From contig CAMPET010000068.1 in assembly GCA_946803715.1 (NCBI GenBank), forward strand, positions 200,462-218,688: 18,227 nucleotides of DNA. The letters run 5' to 3'. A model generated the notes under the pieces. That model saw only the letters and a list, made by a program, of their open reading frames with translations. It was not told the DNA's origin and searched no databases. The position numbers were made by a program, and so were the translations under genes. This stretch comes from Beroe ovata (taxonomy: Eukaryota > Ctenophora > Nuda > Beroida > Beroidae). Numbering within the stretch: the first letter of the stretch is position 1; each line of letters opens with the position of its first letter. Below, one piece after another: positions 1 through 10,212 of the stretch.

Positions 1-219
1 GTGTCAGCGCATTCCATAGCTAGCATTCCTACGTCACCGGTATGCAGTGGTGTCAGCGAGTTGTGACGAATGAATACCCCAATCGTCACACAGCGCTGTT
101 CTGACAAACTGGTGTCAGCGCATTCCATAGCTAGCATTCCTACGTCACAGTTATGCACTGGTGTCAGCGAGTTGTGAGGAATGGGGTACCTAATCGTCAC
201 ACTGGCCTGTTCTGACACA
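1..219. repeat. Tandem duplication, 111-bp unit
   Basis: Two copies of a unit, starting at 1 and at 112, both opening with GTGTCAGCGCATTCCATAGC and staying alignable to about 219, where CTGACAC mirrors the opening GTGTCAG. Each unit holds an internal second GTGTCAGCG (about 49 bases in) followed by a small inverted repeat; in copy 1 this is TGTGACGA at 62-69 and TCGTCACA at 83-90. Copy 2 differs by scattered substitutions, so the duplication is not an assembly echo. The array may continue left of the window. It could be a satellite or the end of a mobile element; no coding capacity is seen. Confidence 0.85.
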
Positions 220-434
220 CAAATGCAGTACAAGTCATGCAAATACAGTACTACATGAATGAAATGTGCACTGAAATACCGTGATAACAACAAATAGTAG
301 ACCGTGGAAGTCATCGAAGAGAAGTATTTCGGTGTTTTGCAGGTAGTATAGAGAATGGTATTCTTGGGGAAGTGTCCCAAATGATTTTGATCACATGACA
401 GCGTTTCTGTATTTCAATTGGTTGCATCTATGGA

Positions 435-2884
435 CTAATACAGACCAGTGGAGGGAGACAGGGAGGCGGGAGAAAGGGTGGTCGAGCTGGAGTTGGTGGG
501 TGCTTTGAGCGAGGGCAGCTTGGATAACTTCCTGTTGCTCATCTCTCTTGAACATCCTGCAGAATACGGGGGGGTGTGGGATAGATAAAGAATAAACAAT
601 AGATAAAGAATAAACAATAGATAAAGAATAAAGAACAAGGTGGAATAGAAAGAGATGGGAGGGAATGGGAAGAGTTTTCAAGCGGATGAAATACGACCGC
701 ATTCGGGTGTGAAAATGGGTGAGGACTGAGGAAAGCAATGGGTTCATGAATGCAATGCGGAATTTAGAAGACTCTATAGTCTATACTACGGATGTCGGAT
801 GAGGAATGAATAGAATTGAATATATAAGATGTTATAATGAGCTTGTCATGGGTATGATAAATCAGGTATATTGTGTGATGACATATTACCAAGAGATGAT
901 TTGAAAGTTTTCTTGGTTTTCGGTGATTTTTCAACACACCGACTGCACATGAGTGTGTTGAGCTGTGAGTGTGAGAGCGTGGCATGATAGTTTGTGACGA
1001 CCTTCTTCCTCCTTCGCTTCCTGTGGTAAAAATTGATAACACGTGATGACACAAGTGATGACTGATGAGCTCATAGCATGTTTTCAAATGAATGATAAAG
1101 AAGCTGAGAAAATACAAATATAGCGCTGCGATTATTTCAAACTGATATTTGATAATGAAGTGAGGTTCGTAATAACCCCAGGACCCAGAATATACTTACT
1201 TACTACAATTCAATAAAATGTACACTTTTAATAAAGTGACACACTCAACACTAGGAAAGTGCCTATAACTGTGAGAACGGTCTTGTGAATTATAGGACGA
1301 GTTACAGGCATGAACAATTGATTAATTGACTTGGTCGCTACTGCTGAGCTACTGCAGGGGGTCGAGCACTACTGACAAACAAACACACACACACATACAC
1401 ACACATACAAGAAGCAGGAATGGCGTACAAAGATCGGAGTTGTACGACTCACAGAGGGAGGGAGAGAGAGACCACTTTTCATACCATATATGGCATGATT
1501 AGCTGGACTTTGGCTCTGTTAGGTGTAGATAAAGCTGGCTAGAACTCCGATTATGATAGGAATAATAGGTAGGTATATTGATAAATGTAAAGCAGGAAAC
1601 ACGGTATTATGTAATGAGCAGGATCTCACGGTTGCTGGGATACGGTGAAGAAATGACATGTCAGAGGGGAGGGAGAAAGTAGGGGGCTCGGGAGGAGAAG
1701 TGGAGAGCAAGAGAGGAATCGAAATGTGGAAAAGAGAGAGAGAGAGAGAGACGAATGAGTAATACTATTTCTGTATACCCATGTAAACGGTGGTTCTCAG
1801 TAATGAATCAGCGACGATCGCCAATTATAACCAGCTTTGTATTAAGTCATTGTCACATTTAAAATAATACCCACTCTGTCCCTTGGTCCATTAATAAGAA
1901 GCTAGGAAGTGAGTAATGGGTATTTCATAGGCATATTATTCACGGGATAACAGGTCCTTGTTCATCAGTTCACAATCCGCCTCGTTCTCTTAGAGGCTTG
2001 TTCTTGAGGCTTTATAACGTAGATCTCACGAGACATGATAGGTAGTTATGTTGATATGTACGATAATTGCTATTTAGGATAATTATGACGACGATGCCGA
2101 TGCTAATTTCAATACCAAATAAGCCTGAATCGAATTGAATGTTTAAGGGCAATTATTCAATACTGTCAGGCCAATCAAGTTTTTGCTATCCAAACTTAAT
2201 AAAGCTCTTCAACATACCAACATCCTAGAACAGATTCAGATAACCAATATAAAACTCACGTATGTGGTGAAGCTCTCTCTTGAATTGCCGGTAGGAATGT
2301 GAGTTCTGGATTGAGAGCTCCGGGGAGAAGTAGAGACAGGAAGTGGACGGTCTAGCTGTTTTCTGCCTTATTTTACTCGCAGAACTTGCTCTCATGGGAC
2401 TGGATGGGCGAAGTCTCAAGCCAGTGCTCGGTGATGGTTTCACCAATGAACTGGTGGAAGCAGATTTGCTGAGAGAAGATCTTCGTATTGCTGGAGAGCT
2501 GCAGAAGGCGGCGTTCTTCATTGAATTCTTGGAAGATGGATTCATGAAATTAAAATCGAGTTTTGTTGTCTTAATTGAAGAAAGCTTCAAGGTTTTCTTT
2601 GTAGAACACTGTGATTTCAACATGTTTGGCTTCATAACAGAGGACTGCCCAGGATTCTTGATTTGTTCTGGTTTATTGAGTGGTTTGGGGATATTACTGG
2701 TTCTTCTAAAAATTTCTGTCTTCCTGCTCTTGGAACTTGGCTCATCCGAGTGGCCCTTATCTTTCAAACTCTCGACTTTATGACCTTCAATATCTTCTCC
2801 AAGCTGCTGTTCTTTCCTAACTTTCCCCTTCTTCAAGGGTTTTTTTGCATGAGTAGCGTTGTCCGAAAGCTTGTCTTCTGTCAT
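435..2884 (-). CDS. Ser/Lys-rich basic protein with SxIP-type motif (unrecognised; exon structure partly tentative)
   Basis: The first coding exon is 2260-2884. The ATG at 2884 has A at -3 and an in-frame stop lies about 45 bases upstream. The exon encodes 208 residues and ends at donor GTGAGT in phase 1. The protein is low-complexity and rich in Ser, Lys, Pro and Arg: a charged N-terminus, an S-N-I-P motif at residues 63-66 inside a basic stretch (RRTSNIPKPLNK), and a long Ser/Pro/Arg region at about 130-180. SxIP motifs in basic, Ser/Pro-rich surroundings are the known EB1-binding signature of microtubule plus-end proteins; assigning that role here is inference. Candidate downstream exons are 890-1020 (acceptor TTTTTACCACAG, donor GTAATA; phase 2 in, 1 out) and 435-556 (acceptor TTCTGCAG; stop at 435), which join in frame and keep the Ser/Lys-rich character. 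Their phase does not fit directly onto exon 1, so an exon in between is missing or the last exon joins directly. I do not recognise the family. Confidence 0.55.
581..634. repeat. 18-bp tandem repeat, 3 copies
   Basis: Three consecutive copies of ATAGATAAAGAATAAACA at 581-598, 599-616 and 617-634, the third with one change. On the minus strand the array reads as a T/C-rich tract 25 bases upstream of the candidate acceptor at 557-558, so it would supply its polypyrimidine tract. Confidence 0.95.
1377..1409. repeat. CA microsatellite
   Basis: An interrupted run of CA dinucleotides with two CATA interruptions. Confidence 0.9.
1733..1750. repeat. AG microsatellite
   Basis: Nine AG dinucleotides in a row. 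On the minus strand this is a CT tract that could mimic a polypyrimidine tract. Confidence 0.9.
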
Positions 2885-3122
2885 GATCCAGAACGAAGTA
2901 CAACAATGATCGGAGAAGTAACTATTCGGTCACTGGATTTAGTAAGCCTCGATTCGCAATGGAAACTTGGTTGCTGTAGCAACTGTGGTTAGCGACAGCG
3001 GGCACAAAACAAATCGAGTTCACAAAATGCAGAATAATGGTTCCAGACCGGTAATCGAATATATGACCCTCTAGAGATGGCAAAGGGACAAAGTGGAGGG
3101 TTATAGTGATGGTTAGTGGTTA

Positions 3123-5142
3123 CTAAATCACCAAATATGTGTAATGGTCAGGGTGCCCGTTTCCCCATTGGGTAGTTTGTGGCATAACCACATCCAAATG
3201 GGAGTCTTGGGTCATTATTGCGGAAATACAGTAGTCATGGAAACCGATAAGGTATCTATCATAGCATTGTTGGAGACCAGTAGAAAAGTCGTTTTCTTCA
3301 TTAACAGGGCTCTCAGAAGAAAAGCTGTCCACTAATGAGTCCAATGATGAATTTCTATCGAGATCTAGACTAAAAACAACCTTATTACCTGAATTTCAAT
3401 AGTACAAATAGCCATTCTTTCGAACATTGTAGACAATTAGATACAGTTACAATTAACACCCATTTTCCTGAAAATGGGTGTGTCCATGACAGAAATAGAA
3501 GGAAGGAGAAAACAGAGAGTTAACCGTTGTATTTCGATGTATTTCCCTCAAAGAAAGATTACATACAAATACAGTTACCGACACAAACTAACTACCTAAT
3601 GGATAGTGAGAGAGAGAGAGGCAAGATCCAATGCATTAGCATTATAAGAAGAATTGGGGACTAGTACAAGATTGTAGTATGTTCCATGTCACAAAGTATC
3701 CACCAGGTTGTCGAGGTTGAGGATTATTTGAGATCATGAAAGTGTTAAACCAATTGATCTTCGTGGCATTTCGATTGAGAATTTATCATTATAGGTATCG
3801 AAGAATTCATTGTACACTCATAACTCACCCCATGTTAGGTAAATACTGGGATCACACGAACGCCTCTTGGACTTCATAACTCAATCAGTAGCTCAACCAT
3901 GACTCCACATTCCACAACTCAACAAACATAATGTACGGAGAGAAATGTGTAAAGCTTCAACAACAGAAAGGGTTGTAAACTGAATATATATAACATCGCG
4001 TTAATATGTTTGTGTATAGCGCGTTGTCAACACGGATCAGTATACTTACACACACTCTCTCCACTAATATAGCAGTACTGACATATTACACATGTATCGG
4101 ATATAGATTTGACTTGGGATAGGAAAACTCTACAAGGGGGGGGGGTGTTGGCACACAGGTGACATTGAATATGACCATCGAACTGGGGAGTGGACAATGT
4201 AGTACGTCATTTGTAATACACTAAACATTGCTACGTATTGGGTGTTTAGATAGGGGTGCTTAATTTGCCACCAACTTTAAAAAAATATATATCATTGTCA
4301 GATAAAATTGAAGAAATCTTTCCCCAAACAACACCTTCCCCGTTGAGATTGGCTTCTCAGTCAGTCGATTAAGCGTTGTTATCAGACTAGTATTATCAAT
4401 GAAGTTATTCGGTAATCTGTTGAAAAAAAAACGATTGTACTTACGATAGCATTGGAGGTAGGAAACCATTGCTATTCTATTCGTCAGTTGAAAAAGAAGC
4501 CCGGAGTTTTCGACTAAACGTCAATATATCAGAAACTACTTAAGTATTGCAATCGAGTAAGTTAATCTATTTCAATCTGCTGTAACCACGAAACAAAATA
4601 AAAGCGTTTCCAAAATAAGGAATCAATATATTGTTACCTCATCCTACTTTAATCATGCACGGTCTTGGTTACAGTATCGAATTTACAAAATATTTACCCT
4701 TCCAACTGGATTCATATCAAATTATCTCACCTTAGTGAGAAAGGATCTGAAGTTTATTACAGAAGATTACTAAGTAACAGTGGCTAATGTTCGGAATAAA
4801 CATCATCTGTTTGATAGTTCATGCTTAATGTCGTTAATTCAATAGGTAAGTAGGTGCCTACATACCTATTGCAACTTAATATAGGTAGGTACCTACTGCA
4901 AATAACAAATAAAGTGGGATTTGGGAGTAGAAGCAAGGAAGTATAATAATTTTTGAAAATTTAATACGTGTTACTTTCGCAGTAGAATACCATAAGGAGA
5001 TACTAACGGATTTACAAAAGGAAGTTTGGGGTCTAATATCAAAGACTTGAATATTTGCAATCTACAACTGTTATTGATGTCACTTACCTTCCATGATAGT
5101 CGCAGCAGATTCAGGAGTGTGTCATAAGAGCTACATTCAGGG
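3123..5142 (-). CDS. Unrecognised acidic protein, three C-terminal exons
   Basis: Three exons keep one frame. Exon 5088-5142 (18 codons) follows acceptor CATTAG and ends at a consensus donor GTAAGTG; it encodes PECSSYDTLLNLLRLSWK. Exon 4445-4476 follows a pyrimidine-rich acceptor and ends at donor GTAAGTACA; it encodes NSNGFLPPML plus two bases. Exon 3123-3369 follows acceptor GTTGTTTTTAG and encodes 81 residues, with a Ser/Asp/Glu-rich start (about residues 1-30) and a tail rich in His, Tyr and Asp, ending in TAG. Phases are 0/0 and 2/2. The exon before 5142 would need to end in phase 2 and was not found, so the N-terminus is missing. An alternative is a two-exon gene starting at the ATG at 4469 and using the CAG acceptor at 3389-3390, also in frame. 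The family is not recognised. No AATAAA follows the stop before the next gene. Confidence 0.4.
3370..4444. other. Probable intron, AT-rich, no genes seen
   Basis: This lies between two candidate exons of the acidic-protein gene. It contains a short GA run at about 3609-3621 and a ten-base poly-G at 4136-4145, and otherwise shows no open frame of note on either strand. Confidence 0.4.
4842..4896. repeat. Two adjacent TAGGTA palindromes
   Basis: Positions 4842-4869 form an imperfect hairpin: ATAGGTA and GTAGG pair with CCTAC and TACCTAT around a TG loop, with one A/A mismatch. Positions 4885-4896 are a perfect 12-bp palindrome, GTAGGTACCTAC. Both lie in a probable intron of the minus-strand gene at 3123-5142. 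The same TAGGTA/TACCTA core recurs through much of the window. Confidence 0.75.
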
Positions 5143-5668
5143 CTAATGGTTAGAGATTTTCGTCTTAAATGTGAATGTTTCTCATTAGCACCTACCTATT
5201 ATTGCCCATAATTCGAATAAAATCTGTGTTCCAACCTTCTAACCTTATGTAATCTCCCAATCTGATGACGCTTATGCACGGAAATCGACCTCCCTCATGC
5301 ACAAGAAGATGCACATTTGCCACTAGGTACATATAGCAAGTGCCTTATGATCGCTGTATCAGACAGAATTGAAATGTGCGAATTACTCTGAACACGTCCA
5401 TACTCCATGTCTCCATGTGGCAACGCCCGTTTTTGGCGCTGGAAATTTGTGATTTCAACCGATTTTTGTCGTTCTTAGTATCGAACTAGTTCAACCTTGA
5501 ACATCAGTGGGCTATGTGAATGACGACAGTCTTATTCAGATAGGATTCAGATGTTAAAAGCAATATATTGAGTACCTAGGTAGTCAGTATTCAGAACCTA
5601 CTTCATTATGATCGAAATAAACCTAGTTATAAAGTACACGTTATGATACATTTCCAATCACTCTTGAG

Positions 5669-6673
5669 TCAAATTGCCGCTTCGGCAGCAACAAGACTTG
5701 CACTTCCCTGCCAAAGTTTTGACTGAACATTAATTTCAAGTGTTCGTTGGTAACGTTCTTCGAGCTCTGATCACAATCTTTACTCCATTGAATCATTTAA
5801 CACTCTTTCTTAGAAAATTCATCCAAATTACTGCGCATCAGCAGACTGATTCAGATGTGACACTCCATGCTAGCAAATGATCCAATCCTGCTATGTCAGT
5901 TTGAGTGGCTGCATCAGATCGATTCAAATCCAAAACTTCCAGAGGAGAGGTAACCGGATGACCTGGAGAAATTTGGATCACAGGGGTGGGTTCAAGGGGA
6001 ACTTCTTCTTGGGGATCACGGCAAAAAATGATACTACAAACTGACAGGATGAATTGACAACCAATCAAAGTCAAAACAACATACATGTCGCAACGACTTC
6101 GTCTAGCTTTTGTCGTGATTGTATATCCAGCTTCCAATAATATCGCAGTACTAGTTCGGCTTCTTTATTCCACTGACCAACTGAATTCAGGGCTGAAATA
6201 AAATAAATATCTGCGAGTACTGTTCATTCATCTTGAATCGGTAATAAAGTAATTTGCATCAGCTGAAAGACATACCCTTCCTAAGAGCATGTTTAAGGTA
6301 CTTCTGCACCAATTCGATCGCATAATCTGTTATGCGAAAAGTTCTGACACATCGTTTGACATCAAAATTGGCAATGAATGTCTGGGAGCAAAGCATACAT
6401 TAATAAAATTTCGTGAAAGGGTATTGGCAAACAAAGGTTGTGAAGTTTTACTATTCGAGGAAGACCAGCAGAAAATTGAAAGTAAAACGTGCAATCCGAA
6501 CCTTGTCAGGTATGAAGACATAGCTCAACGTGAGAAACAGTACTTTGTCCTCAGATTTCTGCAGCTTGTTGTAAACTCGTCCTTTCTTATCCTTCTTCAA
6601 ACATTTAACACGATAGGCAAGAGTTTCTAAACGAGTTGCCAAGACGTCACGCATAACGAACAAAGAAAAAGAA
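5669..6673 (-). CDS. Unrecognised helical charged protein, split gene
   Basis: The core exons are strongly supported. Exon 6276-6381 (acceptor TTTGCTCCCAG, donor G|GTATGT) encodes 35 residues including ITDYAIELVQKYLKHALRK. Exon 6085-6192 (acceptor TTTATTTTATTTCAG, donor T|GTATGT) continues in frame with QWNKEAELVLRYYWKLDIQ. Both read as amphipathic helices. Upstream, a Lys/Arg/Leu-rich exon from about 6673 (ATG at 6654) to a donor at 6502 or 6544 joins in phase 0. Downstream, exon 5838-5962 (acceptor TTTCTCCAG) gives 40 residues ending at TGA, with introns near 120 bp, like those of RIOK2. A further coding-like stretch, 5669-5766 (EERYQRTLEINVQSKLWQGS), may be an alternative last exon. The assembled protein is about 150-165 residues with no signal peptide or membrane helix. 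I cannot name the family. The start and the last exon are the uncertain points. Confidence 0.55.
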
Positions 6674-7514
6674 CTGTGTGGAAAAGCTAATTTGGGCCTC
6701 ATTACACGATGCACCTCATTAGCCACGCATAACAAGTAAAACTAACCTCNCCCAACAAAAGATAGTCTGACCCTCAATGATAAGCAATTAAGCAGACTTT
6801 TGACGAGATATGTGTACACACTACACTGTGTTGTGCGTTCTCAAATTACATCGGTGAATGTGTGAATAAGCAATCCGTTTCGGTGTGAGCTGTACGATTT
6901 AAATATGAGCTAGATCATTGTTTCCCTTGACGAAAGTGGATGTGGATATCTGGCATGTCGACAAAAATTTCGCGAATGTCTCCCAGTGGATTTCGAATCG
7001 GGCTGATTTAGAGAGCCCTATGTACCATGTGGCAAAATATGTGCATCTTCTCGTGAAGGACAAATGTACAAAATTGCCCCTCTTACACTCTACCTGCAGA
7101 GGTACTGAGATAGGTACGATACATATGTCTAATAGTTCATACACTAAACCCTCTAATTTCATTGTGTCGATCTATCATCGATCTATCTGACTGAATATGT
7201 GAGAAAATCGATACCTAGATTATCATCCAGCTCCAATCACAAGCTAGCCGAATATCCAATGCTTGGAAGCAACACACCGATACCTACTCGATAATAGCTA
7301 TCAACTATCATAAAAAAACTGAACATTCATTGTTTGAAAAAACACACCTACCGTCCTTTGATGGGATTTGGTCATCAATTACTAAACTCCAATTCTCCTA
7401 GCTTATAAGTAGGCTTATTAGTAGGTTTAAGCATCAAAAAAGCAAAAGCTGTTGACATCTGGGAATCTTCCTTATATCCCACTTTTCGTATAGATACCTA
7501 TTATATCGACTCAC

Positions 7515-7685
7515 AATTTTAATTGAATTTTTCCCACTCGTGTGAGTATAGATAAATTGAACACTTTTTGAATGCTCTTCACGATTTCTTTTCAGAGGCC
7601 AAGCGTAGCTCTGGAACTTCGTTACTCCAAACACAAAAAACAGCGCTAACAGTTCAACAAATGAGTTGTGTACTTGTGCGTGCAT
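7515..7685 (-). CDS. Candidate first exon, unrecognised
   Basis: The ATG at 7685 opens 57 codons ending in phase 0 at a good donor, ATT|GTGAGTC. The predicted N-terminus has a hydrophobic run at residues 10-22 (ELLALFFVFGV) followed by charged residues, so it resembles a signal peptide. The start context (TTTATGC) is weak, and no downstream exon with the right phase was identified; the next minus-strand exon at 6673 needs phase 2. It could be a chance open frame beside a chance donor. Confidence 0.22.
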
Positions 7686-8488
7686 AAAATGACGAGTAAA
7701 AAAGCTTGACAAAACTTATGATTTTATGTGCTCTGTTTGTAATAATAAACATGAACATTTACAAGCAAATAGTACAAGTGAATCTGTGAGTTGAATACAT
7801 TGAACACCAAATTTTCACATGTTACTCTTTACTGAGTAACATACCTACCAACATCTTTACTTCCATAGGTACCTAAAAGGTCCATACCTATGACCAATCC
7901 AGGATTACCCTCTGGACTTTTAAATAGGTAAAGAGGGGACTATTGACTAATCATTTATTGGGTTCCAATGGGTCAAGTATTGCTTTTGTTCTGCTACTAT
8001 AATAGCTTATGCAAGTCAAGAATATTATGTAAAATAAAATATGGAATTTATTTTAACGTTTACTGAAGCCAGTTCTAAGAAATGTCGGTGGATAATATAG
8101 TTCTGTTGTTCTGTTGTAAATTACCTACTATCTCATGTAGCTGTAATTCATATCCAACATACAGATAGAAATGCATTTGGTTCATGGAAAGATTATTTTA
8201 TACAGTAGGGTTTATATACTTGATGTTCCCGAGACGAAATAATCTCCTTTTGTTTTCTCACAGTCTCACGCTACAACTACCTGCATAATAGAAATACGTA
8301 TCCAATTACCGTATTCTAACAAATTCCACTTGCTATTCAAAGTCTTACAAGGGTGTGAGCGCTGAGCAGCCTGCTCAAACCAGTAGAATTTTACCAATTT
8401 TCATTCCTTACAACACTTACAACTATTTATCCTTCAGTTGTTATGGGTTTCTATATTATCGTTTTCATCAGATCCAATGTTCGATATT
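7686..8488. other. AT-rich spacer, no gene seen
   Basis: No open frame or splice-bounded exon could be supported. Several TAGGTA/TACCTA cores occur, for example near 7842, 7867, 7893 and 7924. Confidence 0.4.
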
Positions 8489-8638
8489 TTAGTACTTCAG
8501 AACAATTAGATTATGTGGCGTGAGGCAGCTATTCTCGGATAGGTACTGGGATAACTCGCATTTCTTCAGCCTCAGTCTTCTATGGCCGTTCCTTGCGAAT
8601 CTCTCCACAAAATGGTCTTTGAAATACAGATTACAGAG
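8489..8638 (-). CDS. Coding-like open frame without start, unrecognised
   Basis: A 49-codon open frame ends at TAA (8489-8491). Its residues look protein-like: a basic amphipathic segment, DHFVERFARNGHRRLRLKK, followed by CELSQYLSEN. There is no Met, and an in-frame stop lies just upstream, so if real it is a terminal exon. No acceptor with a good pyrimidine tract is seen at its left side (higher coordinates), so the call is weak. Confidence 0.18.
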   Translation of the reverse strand, partial: LCNLYFKDHFVERFARNGHRRLRLKKCELSQYLSENSCLTPHNLIVLKY

Positions 8639-8748
8639 CCTCAGTTACTTTTCAGTGGCTGTTCCGATCTTTCTGTGATAATCTAGCAGATGTAGAACTA
8701 TATTTGTACTCGATACATAGTACTTGTACAATATCACCCGAATCGCTT

Positions 8749-9558
8749 CTACTTTCTATTGATTGAGTTTCTACGGAAGAGTAATGCTGACGGGAGCCAG
8801 TGATGATATTCTGACTGAACTTGATGAAGGCAAGCCTGTTGAGAACTTGCCCAGGAAACATGGTCAAATGTTACCTGAATTCAAGTTGAGAGAAGGTGTG
8901 GAAGATCAACGAAGCCCCATAACATCATGCTTCATTTATTAAACTCTACTGTGATCCAGACTGCTTGATTCATGTCATGAAAACTTGACATACGTGTCAC
9001 GTACTCTCACTCATTATCTATCTGTTACAACTTTCTGTTGAAGTCTAGCGCTATATATATAAGTACTGTTGGAATCCCAAGTTAATCGCATCAAGAATGT
9101 CGGCCTTCAGTTCTAGAATGTGGGCCATAACTTTGGTTGTCGAGAGACGTGGCACGTGATTGTTGTTTGGTTTAACATCTCACGAACTACAAGTCGATGC
9201 TCTTGCACGCACGATATGTCACTTTTCCCAGTTTGCTAGAAATCTTGTAGTCGTCCTGTACTATGCTTCTTCTACTGACTGGTCATTCTCTTTTGAATTA
9301 GGTACTTAAACTATCACACTCTCATATCTGTTCGAAAATCTCAGCGACTTGATACTTTTCAGTTAATCTATGAGTAGGTAGAATATTACATCAATAAAAC
9401 TCACCCCATTGATATAGCTTTCCTTCAATTGATTCCAAGTGTCGTCAAGTGGCATTGCTGAGCGTCTCTGCATACTCATAGAACGGATTACGAAGTTTAA
9501 CTCTCTATCAATTAGAACGTTATAACAGGCCCTAAATATAGTTTGTTCTTCCGGCACA
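8749..9558 (-). CDS. Two candidate exons of an unrecognised gene
   Basis: Exon 9405-9558 follows acceptor ACGATTTAG in phase 2. It encodes 51 residues, including EEQTIFRACYNVLIDRELNF and PLDDTWNQLKESYING, and ends in phase 0 at the consensus donor GTGAGT. Exon 8749-8874 follows a strong acceptor (pyrimidine-rich CTTCCACACCTTCTCTCAAC, then TTCAG). In phase 0 it encodes 41 residues beginning VTFDHVSWASSQQ and stops at TAG. The intron between them would be 530 bp. Starting at the internal ATG at 8861 instead, a different frame of the second exon stays open to 8652, so its frame is uncertain. A possible first exon with a strong start (ATG at 9845) lies upstream, but its best donor (GTATCA, phase 0) does not match. 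The family is not recognised. Confidence 0.33.
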
Positions 9559-9791
9559 CTAAATCGTGTTTAAACAATAAACATCCTATTCCAGAATAGA
9601 AGTGGAGTAAACTTCTGAGGACAGTTCACACTCGCACAAACATGCCACTCGCTTGCTTCCCAGTTCCCAACTTTTCGGCTTCTTTGATACCTCATTTCCC
9701 TTTACAAATACCTCCGCAGTTATTTTGACGTAGGTACAACAGCCCGGATAACAAGGTGTTGCATAGTTCAACACAAGTTTATTATTGATAC

Positions 9792-9845
9792 CATTATAAT
9801 GGTAAAAGCATCCAGTTCTGTACTGTTATCTGCCGAGGACGCCAT
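9792..9845 (-). CDS. Candidate first exon (strong Kozak start)
   Basis: ATGGCG with A at -3 and G at +4 opens 18 codons (MASSADNSTELDAFTIIM) up to a donor-like GTATCA in phase 0. The acidic, Ser-rich N-terminus is typical of a cytosolic start exon. Overlapping longer open frames exist on both strands, so this rests on start context and donor only. It would be divergent from the plus-strand start at 10213. Confidence 0.22.
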
Positions 9846-10212
9846 ATTTTGTCTCGATTATTATTTGGAGTTCCCATTGAAACATTTGGAGAGGGGTTAT
9901 TTTCAAAAGTCGCATACAATTTACTTAGAATTTGAAGGACATTTCTGGTATACCTCTGGTTGCGAACTCGGACAATTGAAACATATGTTGTTTTCTCTTC
10001 GCAATTTCGCTGTTTGGATTCACAGTAATTGTGCAAGTGGGCTAATCCCAGAAGTCACATTGTGGGTCTATTTCTGAAACTATTGTAGAGATCGATAGTC
10101 CTCATTGAACCACTGACTTCGCCCGATTGATGAATTCATATCATATGATGCACCCCAACATTATTGATATTGAATTAGTACCTAGATAACTTAATACTCA
10201 TTAATTCGCATC

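Larger units (their letters stand above)
1021..2259. other. Probable intronic DNA with microsatellites
   Basis: This is the stretch between the clear first exon and the candidate downstream exons of the Ser/Lys-rich gene. It holds a CA-rich microsatellite at about 1377-1409 and (AG)9 at about 1733-1750. A minus-strand frame from about 1366 down to 1220 is open after a CAG acceptor but does not have the phase needed to link the neighbouring exons, so it is not called. Confidence 0.4.

Noticed and set aside
1519-1710. Minus-strand 63-codon frame beside the AG repeat
   Set aside because: The peptide comes from pyrimidine-rich simple sequence, and there is no splice or start support.
2343-2783. 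Plus-strand 146-codon frame
   Set aside because: It is antisense to the Ser/Lys-rich exon; its Leu/Phe-rich peptide is the expected mirror of Lys/Glu/Ser codons.
5838-6137. A small single-pass membrane protein on the minus strand
   Set aside because: The frame starts at TTG, and its hydrophobic stretch comes from T-rich sequence lying between a GTATGT donor (6084) and a CTCCAG acceptor (5963). Splicing this out joins two coding-like exons in frame, so it is better read as an intron.
6289-6630. Plus-strand 113-codon open frame
   Set aside because: It overlaps the minus-strand exons at 6276-6381 and about 6502-6673, which have good splice sites and matching phases; the plus frame has no such support.
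6899-7190. Overlapping open frames of nearly 90 codons on both strands
   Set aside because: Neither strand has decisive splice signals or a recognisable motif, and the minus frame is interrupted by nothing that would favour it. Undecidable, so not called.
9799-10077. Plus-strand 92-codon frame and its 80-codon antisense partner
   Set aside because: Both look moderately protein-like but lack domains, and they conflict with the strong-context start at 9845; the evidence is insufficient.
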